The notes below the pieces were generated by a model. That model was not told the DNA's origin. It saw nothing but the letters and a program-made list of their open reading frames with translations, and made no database searches. Below are positions 34,336 through 43,756 of a stretch of DNA of 64,000 bases, piece by piece (position 1 is the stretch's first letter; each line of letters begins with the position of its first letter). Source of the DNA: Enchytraeus crypticus (Eukaryota; Annelida; Clitellata; Enchytraeida; Enchytraeidae). The translations under genes and the position numbers were made by a program. The stretch covers positions 339,501-403,500 of the forward strand of contig CAJHZI010000202.1 of the NCBI GenBank assembly GCA_905160935.1, written 5' to 3'.

Positions 34336-34351
34336 GCTCACATCATCATCA
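34302..34351. repeat. (ATC)n next to the GST stop codon
   Basis: (ATC)n in the 3' UTR of the GST gene, starting within about 5 bp of the stop. Confidence 0.9.
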
Positions 34352-34699
34352 TCACAGCTTGGAGGCGGACGGGTTGTCCTTTCCAAATCGATCTCGAAGC
34401 CGGTAGACAATGACGTGAGCTTCGTCGAATAGCTCCACCCCTATCCTCTCTCTGACCCTCTTAGCCCACGCCAAGAGGCGAGGCCTATTTCTGAAGACAT
34501 CATACCCCGAGGCGAGGGGCTGCATCAGCTCACAGATGCCCATGAGGTCTGCTACTGATATCTCAGGTCCACAGAGGAAGCCTGTGCCAGACTTGAGGTA
34601 GATGAGCTCCATCTTGTCGAGAGCCACTTCCAACTCTTTGGCCAACCTGTCGAGAGCTACCTGGTCTATAGGCTTGCCGGTCTCGATTGGTATGATTAT
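34352..34699 (-). CDS. GSTT: GST theta exon 4 (stop codon)
   Basis: Starts after CATGCAG with IIIPIETGKPIDQ. Contains GTGFLCGPEISVADLMGICE and ELFDEAHVIVYRLRDRFG, and ends NPSASKL-stop. Matches the C-terminal region of theta GSTs, slightly short at the very end. Confidence 0.95.
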   Translation of the reverse strand: MIIPIETGKPIDQVALDRLAKELEVALDKMELIYLKSGTGFLCGPEISVADLMGICELMQPLASGYDVFRNRPRLLAWAKRVRERIGVELFDEAHVIVYRLRDRFGKDNPSASKL

Positions 34700-37600
34700 C
34701 TGCATGATCATGACCAATCAGCAGATCAATCATTTAGTTAATTAACCAATCATCATCATTGTCAGGAACCTGATTCTACAATTTTTAATCTGAGGTAAAA
34801 TGAGGACCTGACATGAAATAGTCCAGGATTCAAATCCCTAATAAACTGCCTCTAGTAATTATTTTGGAATTTTATCTGTCCTCGATTTGACTGAATCTAG
34901 ATATCTTACTAAGTGAGTGATAACTTCAACGACTGTATTAACTTAAATATTATTTTAATACGAAAATAAAATAAAATAATACACGGATATACAGTAGAAC
35001 GAAAACTAAAACGATTTCAAATAACACGTGTACGCGAAATTCGAATAACTTTAAATTATACTTTCTATCTAATTACAGTTCACTTTAAATATATCCAAAG
35101 CAAGTACTTTATATTACATACAATTACTTTTGACAAACAAATTACTAATACGCTCTCTAGCATAAATTCCTACACTTAACTTAACTTTCCTCTCGACTAT
35201 TCGCCTACTAGGATACCTTCTAGTAATATCCCTAGGTTAGAATATTTCGATAGAACTCTCTTCCCTCTTCGATCCTCTACAAATCACTCTCTTCTCATCG
35301 ACTGTTCGATGGACTACAAATTAGTTCAAATATCCGAACCCTTCGAATTGCTCTCAATTCGTCTACTCTTAAGATTCTTAAAATCTCCTAAATCTCTTTC
35401 AACTTGGCACGTTTTACGTCCGTGTTGTCATGCTTCCATCTTGGATCTCCCTCACTTTCTGTTTAGGCATGCCCTCATTGGTCACTTGCCCTAGCTTAGC
35501 TACTGCCTAGGATCTCACTTTAATAAAACTCAATACTTTAAATCCTAACTTTACTTATCCAGCAGTATCATTAAATACTTTACTAGAAATACAATTACAA
35601 ATACAAATATATACTAAATACATACTAATATATATCGAATCGATCTTGACAATCATCATCATCATCCACCCTTGAATCCCAGTTTAACCAGGGTCGGGAT
35701 ACGAATAGACTGTCCCAAATCCTCTCTCTCCTACACCACACCACACCACCAGCCAATCCCCTATTTGACCAATTTAATTAACCAATCAATCAGTAAGAAA
35801 ATGATATTGGCTGGAGCCAGTGGTGAAGTCGGTAAGATATTCGACTGCGGATCAGCATGTGCGGGGTGGGTTCAAATCCTGGGCTCGCCCGTCACTGACA
35901 TTGCATTTGAGTGAGGAAACTGACGTTAACATTAGCTTTAGCTTGTTTAAGTCCATCAGGTTTTCAATCAGAACGCTAATTAATCAGTCAGTCAGTCAGT
36001 ACACTAACTGATTGATTGATTGGCTAACTATTAAATCAGTAAGCATTAAATCAGTCAGTATAACTAATTGATAGATTGGTTGACTGACTAATAAATAAAT
36101 ATAATCTAGCAATATAATCAAAGCAGTAAAGTGTAATTTAGAAATATGATCAAAACAGTAAATGTAATCTAGTAATATGACTATACACTCTCAGCGATAC
36201 AAACCTTTGTTCTGAAGTAGTACCCCCCTGATAGCCTGAGGTTCATGTGGTGCCAGGCCATGAAGCCGTCAACTAGCGCCCTCTTCTGAAGGTCCCTAGG
36301 GTACCAGTGGTCAGCCACGTTGTGCTTGACTGCTAGGTACTTGAGTATAGCAACACTGCAATGCATGAGAAACACCTTTATTTCACAAATAGCAAAACTA
36401 TTTATTCATCATCACTTTCTTGAATACCAATAGTTCGTCCTGCTGCAAGAGGTACCCGGCTTAAAGTAAGTTAGTAACTTACTGTTACCTTAATCTTTGT
36501 GACGATAGCTCGAATGTGTCGAATCGTCTGGAAGAGAAGCCTTGTGCTTCTGAACCTTGACGTTAAACACATTACAACTTACCTACCTTGTATACCAATT
36601 TAACTAGGGTCCACACAGCCAAAATATTTCTGAATTTTTTAAATTCAATGAAATATAATAAGTTAATCAAATATTAAATTTATAATAATTATTGAATGAT
36701 TGTGAAATTATGAATAAACTAATGAACCACATGAACCTCTTGAATAAACACAAATAAATACAATAGTACAAGAAAGAGATAATTATTATATTTTTTATTA
36801 TTATATTTTATTATTATATTTTATTATTATATTTTATTATTATATTTTTTTACTTTTTATTTAGACAATATAACTCTCTATATACAGCGTACACATGCAG
36901 ACAAAAATTCACACAAACGAACAATAGGCCATCAAAGAAGGTACATGGTACCTATAACATAATAATATAATAATGTTAACAATAAATATAACATAATAAT
37001 ATAATAATGTTAACAATAAATATAACATAATAATATAATAATGTTAACAATAAATATAACATAATAATATAATAATGTTAACAATAAATATAACATAATA
37101 ATATAATAATGTTAACAATAAATATAACATAATAATATAATAATGTTAACAATAAATATAACATAATAATATAATAATGTTAACAATAAATATAACATAA
37201 TAATATAATAATGTTAACAATAAATATAACATAATAATATAATAATGTTAACAATAAATATAACATAATAATATAATAATGTTAACAATAAATATAACAT
37301 AATAATATAATAATGTTAACAATAAATATAACATAATAATATAATAATGTTAACAATAAATATAACATAATAATATAATAATGTTAACAATAAATATAAC
37401 ATAATAATATAATAATGTTAACAATAAATATAACATAATAATATAATAATGTTAACAATAAATATAACATAATAATATAATAATGTTAACAATAAATATA
37501 ATATAATAATATAATTCTTCAATAAATAATAATTTAATAACCTTTAACATAGCAGCAGTAAGCATTGCTAGTATATTTCGTAAAGTAAAGCTGATGTTAT

Positions 37601-38881
37601 CGCCAGTTTCCTCACTCAAAAGCGATGTCAGTATCGGGTAAATTCATGATTTGAACCCCGCACATACTGATCCGCGGTATAATATCTTACCGACATCGCC
37701 ACTGGCTCCAGCCAATGATATAGTGATATTTGTCATGTTTGAAGAAAGACAATGGAAGGTAATGTCTGCTATGTACTAAAAGATAAAATACAAAAAAAAA
37801 TGCTGCGCAATGATGTATTGCAGTATTTACCAGTATATGACAGTATTTTGACAGTATTTATCAGTATTTGACAGTATTTTGACATACCTTTCAGGAAGTT
37901 TAAATCCATTGTCATTGATGGCTGGAACTAAATGGAATGGATTGATTTTGCCATATTCTTCTCCAAGATGTTCTCCTACAATTATTCACAATTATTTAAA
38001 TTAGGCTAAAGCTTAGTTGAATAACAATAGTTTCCGTACCACATGACTCATCCTCTCAGCGATGTTATTTTATACTGTTTTTAGAACCTGTTACTTTTTT
38101 ATTATTGGATAATCTGCTAACAAAATGGTCGTTCGCGGGAATATCCTAGATATCAGATCTATAAAGGGAGACATAGTGTAAGTGCAAAATTTTAATAGCA
38201 ATGCAACATCAATTAAGAATAAGTTCTCACAGTTTCCCCATCACAAACATTCTGTCAATCCTTACCCATGACTGATAATCGTGATACTGGATTTGTGCAG
38301 TTTTATAGATATTTGTACTTTTCCTCTCCAGCATTGATTTCACATTGCACAAAATTGCGATAGAAAACCGTAACGTTAAAGCTGCCTGCTATTGATTTTT
38401 GTTGCAAGGAAAAGGGCAGGACGAAATTGTTGAACTATCCTAGGAAGCTAGAAGTAAGCAGACCCAAAATGTACTTTTTAAAAGTAATTAACTTTAAAAA
38501 AATACAAAATGTATTTTTTAAGCAGGAAACCTTCAACATCAATAAAATAACTGATTGAATCACTGATTCCATTTTTTCATTGATTCCATTTTTTCATTGA
38601 TTCCATTTTTTACTGATTCCATTTTTTCACTGATTCCATTTTTTCACTGATTCCATTTTGTCACTGATTCCATTTTTTCATTGATTCCATTTTTTCATTG
38701 ATTCCATTTTTCGCAAATAATAAATAAGATTTTTACTCTTAATTTTGACCAATTTCTCACCTGATCTAAGCGCAATGGGTTTACCCTCAAATGGTATCTT
38801 CGTCAGCTTCAGGAACATATACACAGCCCTCGACGGCTGTGACATGAGATCGTAATACAGTGTCAGTCCCGAACCAGACAT
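34352..38881 (-). CDS. GSTT: theta-class glutathione S-transferase gene, four coding exons
   Basis: Full gene: exons 38881-38761, 37975-37888, 36355-36205 and 34699-34352. Every junction is GT-AG with matching phase (1, 2, 0), giving 235 residues; theta GSTs usually have about 240. The family conjugates glutathione to electrophiles in the cytosol. The N-terminal thioredoxin-like domain has the theta motif DLMSQPSRAVY, in which the serine (residue 14) is the catalytic residue by family knowledge. VPAI supplies the cis-proline and LPES the gamma-glutamyl contact. The all-helical C-terminal domain carries HWYPRDLQKRALVDGFMAWH and ISVADLMGICELMQP. No frameshift or stop is seen, so the gene looks functional. 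Introns carry two SINE-1 copies, a 34-bp satellite and a 17-bp minisatellite. Confidence 0.95.
34800..35670. other. GST intron 3, unassigned part
   Basis: A C/T-rich stretch at 35150-35560 has no recognisable exon. The rest is AT-rich. Confidence 0.45.
35672..35755 (-). mobile_element. LINE 3' tail fragment
   Basis: Minus strand: GTCCCGACCCTGGTTAAACT, GGGATTCAAGGG and (GAT)n. Matches the ends of the elements at 43330-43535 and 58270-58485. Intronic. Confidence 0.7.
35810..35945 (+). mobile_element. SINE-1 copy in GST intron 3
   Basis: GGCTGGAGCCAGTGGTGAAG, GTCGGTAAGATATTCGACTG, box B with a GGGTG insertion (GGGTGGGTTCAAATCC), then GAAACTGACGTTAACATTAG. Antisense to the gene. Confidence 0.9.
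36205..36355 (-). CDS. GSTT: GST theta exon 3
   Basis: After GCATTGCAG, reads VAILKYLAVKHNVADHWYPR through LSGGYYFRTK, then AAG|GTTTGT. Covers the domain linker and first C-terminal helices. Confidence 0.95.
36483..36570 (+). mobile_element. GAACCTTGACGTTAAAC repeat family copy
   Basis: CTTAATCTTTGTGACGATAG, CTCGAATGTGTCGAATCGTC, TGTGCTTCTGAACCTTGACG and TTAAACAC. The cleanest copy together with 61648-61735. In GST intron 2. Confidence 0.75.
36775..36955. repeat. TTATTATATTTTA repeats
   Basis: About five units of ATTATTATATTTT, then unassigned DNA, in GST intron 2. Confidence 0.75.
36956..37515. repeat. 34-bp AT-rich satellite, about 16 near-perfect copies
   Basis: Unit TATAACATAATAATATAATA plus ATGTTAACAATAAA, with a GTTAAC palindrome in each copy. 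The copies are virtually identical. Lies in GST intron 2. Confidence 0.96.
37582..37715 (-). mobile_element. SINE-1 copy in GST intron 2
   Basis: Minus strand: GGCTGGAGCCAGTGGCGATG, GTCGGTAAGATATTATACCG, GCGGGGTTCAAATCATG, then GAGGAAACTGGCG. Sense with the GST gene. Confidence 0.88.
37888..37975 (-). CDS. GSTT: GST theta exon 2
   Basis: 88 nt between TTGTAG and GTATGT. Encodes GEHLGEEYGKINPFHLVPAI and NDNGFKLPE, the strand-helix part with the cis-proline. Too short to show as a long open frame. Placed by phase (1 in, 2 out) and family alignment. Confidence 0.95.
38560..38710. repeat. 17-bp minisatellite, about 8 copies
   Basis: Unit TGATTCCATTTTTTCAT or ...CAC, in GST intron 1, 50 bp from the exon 1 donor. 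Confidence 0.92.
38761..38881 (-). CDS. GSTT: GST theta exon 1 (start codon)
   Basis: The ATG at 38881-38879 opens MSGSGLTLYYDLMSQPSRAV. The exon ends at S|GTGAG (GT at 38760), phase 1. Upstream, TTTTTTGCAG at about 38916-38907 is a good acceptor, so a non-coding 5' exon further up is likely. Confidence 0.95.
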
Positions 38882-38924
38882 TCTGATTTATCAATCAAGT
38901 CTTCAACTGCAAAAAATCAATAAA

Positions 38925-39006
38925 TTAAGTGTTAATCAAAGTTAATAAATTAAGTGTTAATCAAAATCAATAAATTAAGTGTTAATCAAAATCAATAAAT
39001 AAAGAG
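38925..39006. repeat. AATCAATAAATTAAGTGTT direct repeats
   Basis: Four units of about 23-24 bp just upstream of the GST 5' exon. Confidence 0.85.
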
Positions 39007-39075
39007 CTAATCAGGTACGTCATAGAGGCACTTTCTATATTGTAAGCACAACAGAAGTAGCTTAGCTCAATATTT

Positions 39076-39077
<2 letters not shown>

Positions 39078-39111
<34 letters not shown>

Positions 39112-39320
39112 ATATATATATATATATATATAATATTATACATGTAGATACTGCATTTTCTAACATTAACTGAGTTCGGGGCCCTTATGCTAACACCTCT
39201 GTTCGGACATTTAGGGTTAATTAGAGTTATAGTAATAACCACGCACTACAAGATAATAACCATGCACTAATAGGTAATAACCACACACTACTAGGTAATA
39301 ACCAGATACGCCTACCTTGA
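39078..39320. repeat. (AT)n and 23-bp ATAACCACGCACTA repeats
   Basis: (AT)n at 39078-39132. TAATAACCACGCACTA-CAAG-type units, about four copies, at 39225-39302. Confidence 0.85.
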
Positions 39321-39689
39321 AATTTTTGTAAAAATAGTAGGAAGGAGTCCTGGCAGGTGCCTTAGCTTAAGCCCCTATGATCTAGTAAAGCCGATCTGTA
39401 CTACAAACTATTACCTAGACTATGAATTAGGCACAAGGTTCGTAATGCGTTGAAAGTACATTCAATTTACATATCAAAGGCTATCAAAGTCTATTAAACC
39501 AGAAAAGCATTACAAAGTAACAAATTTATGTCGCAGATATGACACTGTTCATCGAATGTGAATGCTGAGATTTATTCATTGTACAGAGCCTTAGAAAAAA
39601 ACTCGTTCCTTCAACGCCTCTAACATTGCCTTTCTGACGACCATTTGGAGGTTAAATCCTTATTAATTCATTGATTAATTGATTCAATT
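39321..39689. other. no gene recognised
   Basis: Upstream of the GST gene on its strand. A promoter could lie here or nearer 38920, but I see no clear signal. Confidence 0.35.
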
Positions 39690-39840
39690 TGGACTTTGGA
39701 TATTTCACTTTGGACTGATTTTTCTGGATATTGGAATTTGCACCGTTTTTGACCTTCTTTTTGCTCGCCGACTTGATATTTGTCTCAATAGTGCTCGATG
39801 TTGTCATTGATGACTGTAGCACTCTAATTGTTATTATTAT
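39690..39840 (+). mobile_element. hairpin-ended repeat copy
   Basis: GGACTGATTTTTCTGGATAT, CACCGTTTTTGACCTTC, GCTCGCCGACTTGAT, AGTGCTCGATGTTGTCATTG, GACTGTAGCACTCTAATTG and then (TTA)n. Confidence 0.8.
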
Positions 39841-40335
39841 ATAGATATCAGTAAAACTCGTCCTATCACATCAGTTTTCTGGTTTGTTTACAAAGGCCAG
39901 TATCAGCTGATCCGATAATTAACCCCGCGGCTAATTACCTGAAGGCCTAAGCATAGATACTGACATTTCTTTCGCAGAGTTATTCCTGTCCATGCCAACA
40001 TCGAAAGCGAATAATTTAATAACAGAGCAGTTCTGAGACAGAAAGCACATTGCAGCTTGTTTAAGACTCATTCAAAAATATTCATAAAAATTGACCTCAT
40101 AATTAACTAACAAGAATGCATATACATGTATATACACAGTGTACATATTTAAGCTAGATAATGGCACCCAAAGATATAGAGCACGTAATTCTTTATTCTG
40201 TGGAAATTACTTCTGTGAAAAAAGCTCTAAATTATAGAATAAAAATAATATAATGAAATTATTAATGGGAAATAAGTATACTTTAGTTTAAAAATTTGAT
40301 AAAGATAATAGGACTTATAGACATTAAATATGCCT
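39841..40335. other. no gene recognised
   Basis: AT-rich. No exon found. Confidence 0.4.
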
Positions 40336-40339
40336 ATGA

Positions 40340-40545
40340 TGTTGCCTAGGGCAGATAACAGTGGGGGCTGAAGGTAAAAGAGGCTGCTCTGGTGCCCACA
40401 AAGTGACGTCATGTAGAGAAAAGACTATAACTACAGTATTCTGCACAACATCACTCGGTGGACACCAAAGCAGCCTCCTCAATCCTCTTCCTCCACCTAT
40501 CACGATCCTGTGCAAAGTCATAAACATCACCCGGTGTATGACTGA
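40340..40545 (-). mobile_element. LINE C-terminal tail with inverted repeat
   Basis: The minus strand near 40530-40450 reads DFAQDRDRWRKRIEEAALVS-TE-stop, the usual last residues of many non-LTR retrotransposon ORFs. GAGGCTGCTCTGGTGCCCAC at 40380 is the near inverse of GTGGACACCAAAGCAGCCTC at 40459, so the end of the element is present twice in opposite orientation. Confidence 0.7.
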
Positions 40546-41406
40546 ATTTGGTATCTAATTGACGTATATAATTATTATAGTGTTTAATTAATGTCTATTT
40601 ATTTCCCATTGCTACCCTCATTTTATTTTGAGTATTTTCATTTAGTTTTAGCATACAGAAAAAAGAAGAAGAAAGATATTTCAGCTAGCCAATATGGCGA
40701 AGAACAAAATAAACAAAGCAAAATAGGAGATGTTATATCCCAAATTTGTCACTTAAATTAGCTATGTTAAGTTATGTATCACTTTAACTAAGTTATCAAT
40801 CTAAAGTAAATTATTATATAAAATGCAGTTTCGATATACTTAGATTTAAATCTATCAAATTTCTGTGATCAGTACTAAGTAGCTGTGATGATGGCCATGC
40901 CGATAATCCCGTGGTATATATCTGCAAACGGGCTGAGTTTCATCTCACACAGCGTTAAGAACGCGGAAGTAACTCGATTCTGAAATCTGAATGTCGTCTT
41001 TCCTTTTGTTTCTTGATTTATTTTTCACTCTTATTAAAAAAATGGGCTTATGAAGGATCTCATTGAAAATTTCAAAACCTACTTCTTGAGAAAGAGTATC
41101 AGTAAAGGGCAGTAGTTTATCCGAAAAATGCATTCTATTCGTTGCGTTTGACTAGCTTGTGTGGTACTGTTAACTTTAACATAATGGCATTTGCAAGAGT
41201 TTCTTTCTTCTAAAAATATCATTGAGGAACCATATGGAAATGGGAAAAGTTGTAGTAGTAAGGCACTTTATGGGTTTGCTTAGCAGGCCAGATTTACCAT
41301 GAAGCACTAGTCAGCACGTGCTGAGGGCCCCTGACGATGTGTAAAGAACAGGTTTAAATATGTGGTCATATAATTAATGTTGCAATGGTTTCCTTTGCTT
41401 GTACAG
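40546..41406. other. no gene recognised
   Basis: AT-rich intergenic DNA. ATCTCACACAGCGTTA near 40942 resembles CCTCACACAGGGTTA at 44710, so part of this stretch may belong to the duplication discussed for the leader exons. Confidence 0.4.
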
Positions 41407-41501
41407 ATTCAATATAACTCAATAACTCAATATAATCTGAAGAATGCATGACTGTTCAGTTGTGCTGCCATGCTTGGATGTCACTTCCAGAGGAAGCTCA
41501 G
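41407..41501 (+). pseudogene. leader-exon copy A of zinc-finger locus, decayed or alternative first exon
   Basis: Aligned with copies B and C over its last 48 nt, ending at CTCAG|GTTACTG. It encodes CSVVLPCLDVT in the same phase. An acceptor (TTGTACAG) precedes it at 41406, but in-frame stops (TAA, TGA) occur before the conserved part. It could still be used as a first exon from ATG 41444 (M-H-D-C-S-V-V-L). A LINE is inserted between it and copy B. Confidence 0.5.
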
Positions 41502-42815
41502 GTTACTGTACATTGATAAATTATTCCATGAGTTTGGAAAGATTATTTTATAGTTTAAATATTGATATATACCTTTTATTCGCCACTTGGGCAACCAAGA
41601 CACACACAAAACAGTAACAGAAATAAACGCCAAATGTGCAAAACAAAGAAAATAGAACATGAAGAAAAACAATAGATTGCATTTCGAAAAAAGTAGCCTA
41701 TGCAATATAAGCACATCAATATCATCAATATTGAAACCGCATAGGTTACATTTGTCAAAATTTCCACAACAATACTTATTGGCATGATATACCAATTTTT
41801 CTTTCAACACTGCTGAAAGTTTAGATTTATTACATCTCTGTAGTTATTTTTAAAATCCAGAGCATTAGTATGGAAGTGAGCTGCCAGCTTGTCTAAGTCG
41901 CCCGTAGACAGACTTGTACATATTAATCTTAGCATTATATTTTCCGACATATTCAGAGACGATAAGAAGGACATTACCTTTAATGCATATATGTGCAAAA
42001 TTGATTTAAACCCAGTATATAACTGACAATGTTTTATAGTATTTGTGTCATATGTATTAAAAACCTTTTGAAAAGATTTAGTCCGCAGACTATTTAGAGT
42101 AGTTAACTCTGTTTTATTAAGGGACAGAGCCTCCAATGCGTACGTTAAACATGGTAGAGCAATGGTCGATATTAATTTCAGAATTACAGGCTTATTGTTA
42201 GAAGTTCCTAATTTAGCCAATATTGCATTTGCAGATCTATAATATTTAATTTTGGCAGCATCAAAACTACATTTAAATTTAGGTGTATTCAAAATATATA
42301 TTCCTAAATATTTCATTTCATCTGTCCAAGGAACTAAGCTATCTTTTAGATATAGTTTGCAACATTTCTTGTTGTATCTGTTGCCAATACATAATGATGA
42401 GCATTTTTTAATATTAATCTGCAGGTCTAACAATTCTAGCTGACTACTACAGATATCTAACGTACGTTGCATTTCACAAAGAGACGGGCTTAACAACGCT
42501 AGATCATCGGCGTACATAATTGCACTGACAGCGATACCCTTAAAATAACATCCATATTTAGCGAATATATCTAGCAAATCATTAACATAAATAGAAAATA
42601 AAACTGGGCTTAAGACTCCACCTTGCCGTATGCCAGCCAATAATCGGTAAGGCCTAGAGAGAACATTTTCCCATCTAACACAACTGTAGGATATACTGTA
42701 CCAGTAGAACAAGATATTAATCAACACTGATGGGGCTCCTCTTTTCATTAATTTTAGGAAAAGCACTGAATGAATAACTTTATCGAAGCCCTTGCTTATG
42801 TCTAGATATATTTAT
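41480..42815 (-). mobile_element. 5'-truncated LINE with reverse transcriptase, frameshifted
   Basis: A minus-strand frame at 42810-41804 begins in RT block 2-3 (LDISKGFDKVIHSVLFLKLM, KRGAP) and includes GIRQGGVLSPVLFSIYVNDL and the catalytic box YADDLALLSPS. It continues through the thumb to a stop at 41804. A second frame (41810-41570) carries the expected C-terminal CNLCG-x-H zinc-ribbon-like end, so a one-base shift separates them. The endonuclease and the first RT motifs are absent, hence 5' truncation. CR1/L2-like by motif style; clade not certain. Dead element. Confidence 0.93.
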
Positions 42816-43329
42816 AGATATGTTTTATATTCCACTTGAGTCTTCTAGGGCAACACTTTTGAGTGTTGTTTTGAATGACTGAAGTAAAGTTTATTCTGTT
42901 TTCTCTATAATAAATTAATAACAATAATATTATAATAATAGTAGTAGTACTAAAAATAGTATTTATTAATAATAGTAGGCCTAATAATGGTAATAACAAT
43001 AACAGTCATATGAGTAATAATAATAGTGTTAATATTATTTTAGTAATAGTAATATTGTTATTATTATTATATTAATAATAATAATAATACCAATAGTATG
43101 TAATGTTCTTACACCTCTGAGTTGTGAGAATATTGCCTAATACTTTGAGTTTTGTAGTCTCTGAAAACCAATTTTGAGATGCTCTAAGATTAATGCAAAA
43201 CCTGTACACAAATTTGCAACAACTCTGTATCAAAGACAATGAAAATAATTTAATAGATATTAATAGCCTTTGTTAGCACCACAAACAATAAAAAGAAATT
43301 ATAATGTAATACAGGTAAGGAAACTCAAG
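42816..43329. other. no gene; (AAT)/(ATA) rich
   Basis: Irregular AATAATAGT repeats at 42910-43090. Nothing else recognised. Confidence 0.45.
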
Positions 43330-43535
43330 TCAGAAACCAACAAGAAACCATCGTCAGAAAGAGCATTCGGTTGGTGAGTGCCTAGGCTCCAGAAATTGCT
43401 ACAAATTTCCAAAACGAATGGAAGAGATTATAGGGGATTGACTGATGATACGATATGGGACTGAGAGGAGAGGAGAAGGTCTATTCTTATCCCTACTTTG
43501 GTTAAACTAGGATTAAAGGGAAGATGATGATGATG
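43330..43535 (+). mobile_element. LINE 3' tail with (GAT)n end
   Basis: CGTCAGAAAGAGCATTCGGT, GGTGAGTGCCTAGGCTCCAG, GGGGATTGACTGATGA, TTGGTTAAACTAGGATTAAA, then GATGATGATGATGA. Second full copy at 58270-58485; inverted piece at 35672. Confidence 0.8.
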
Positions 43536-43669
43536 ACAGGAAAGGAAACTTAAGTAGGGCAAGTCTGTAAAAAGCTGGGTGTTGAATCTTTAGAAATTGA
43601 AGGAATTAATGATGCAAACTCTTCAGTAAGTTCTTTGTTAAACATACTGCAATCTTATTTGTTAAACAG

Positions 43670-43756
43670 GAAAAACCAATGGCAGTACAATCCAAATAAT
43701 CCAGAAGTGTTCAGTTGTACTGCGACGCTTGGATGCCTCTTCTGCAGTAATATCAG
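43670..43756 (+). CDS. leader exon copy B, zinc-finger locus
   Basis: An 87-nt exon between TTGTTAAACAG and ATCAG|GTTTCT. Open in the frame that starts with two bases then AAA. It encodes K-T-N-G-S-T-I-Q-I-I-Q-K followed by CSVVLRRLDASSAVIS, and ends with one base (phase 1). Same length, phases and core peptide as copy C. About 100 bp of upstream intron are also alike (AAGTTCTTTGTTAA, CATACTG), so the whole segment was duplicated. It could be spliced to C or directly to the zinc-finger exon without breaking the frame. Confidence 0.6.
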
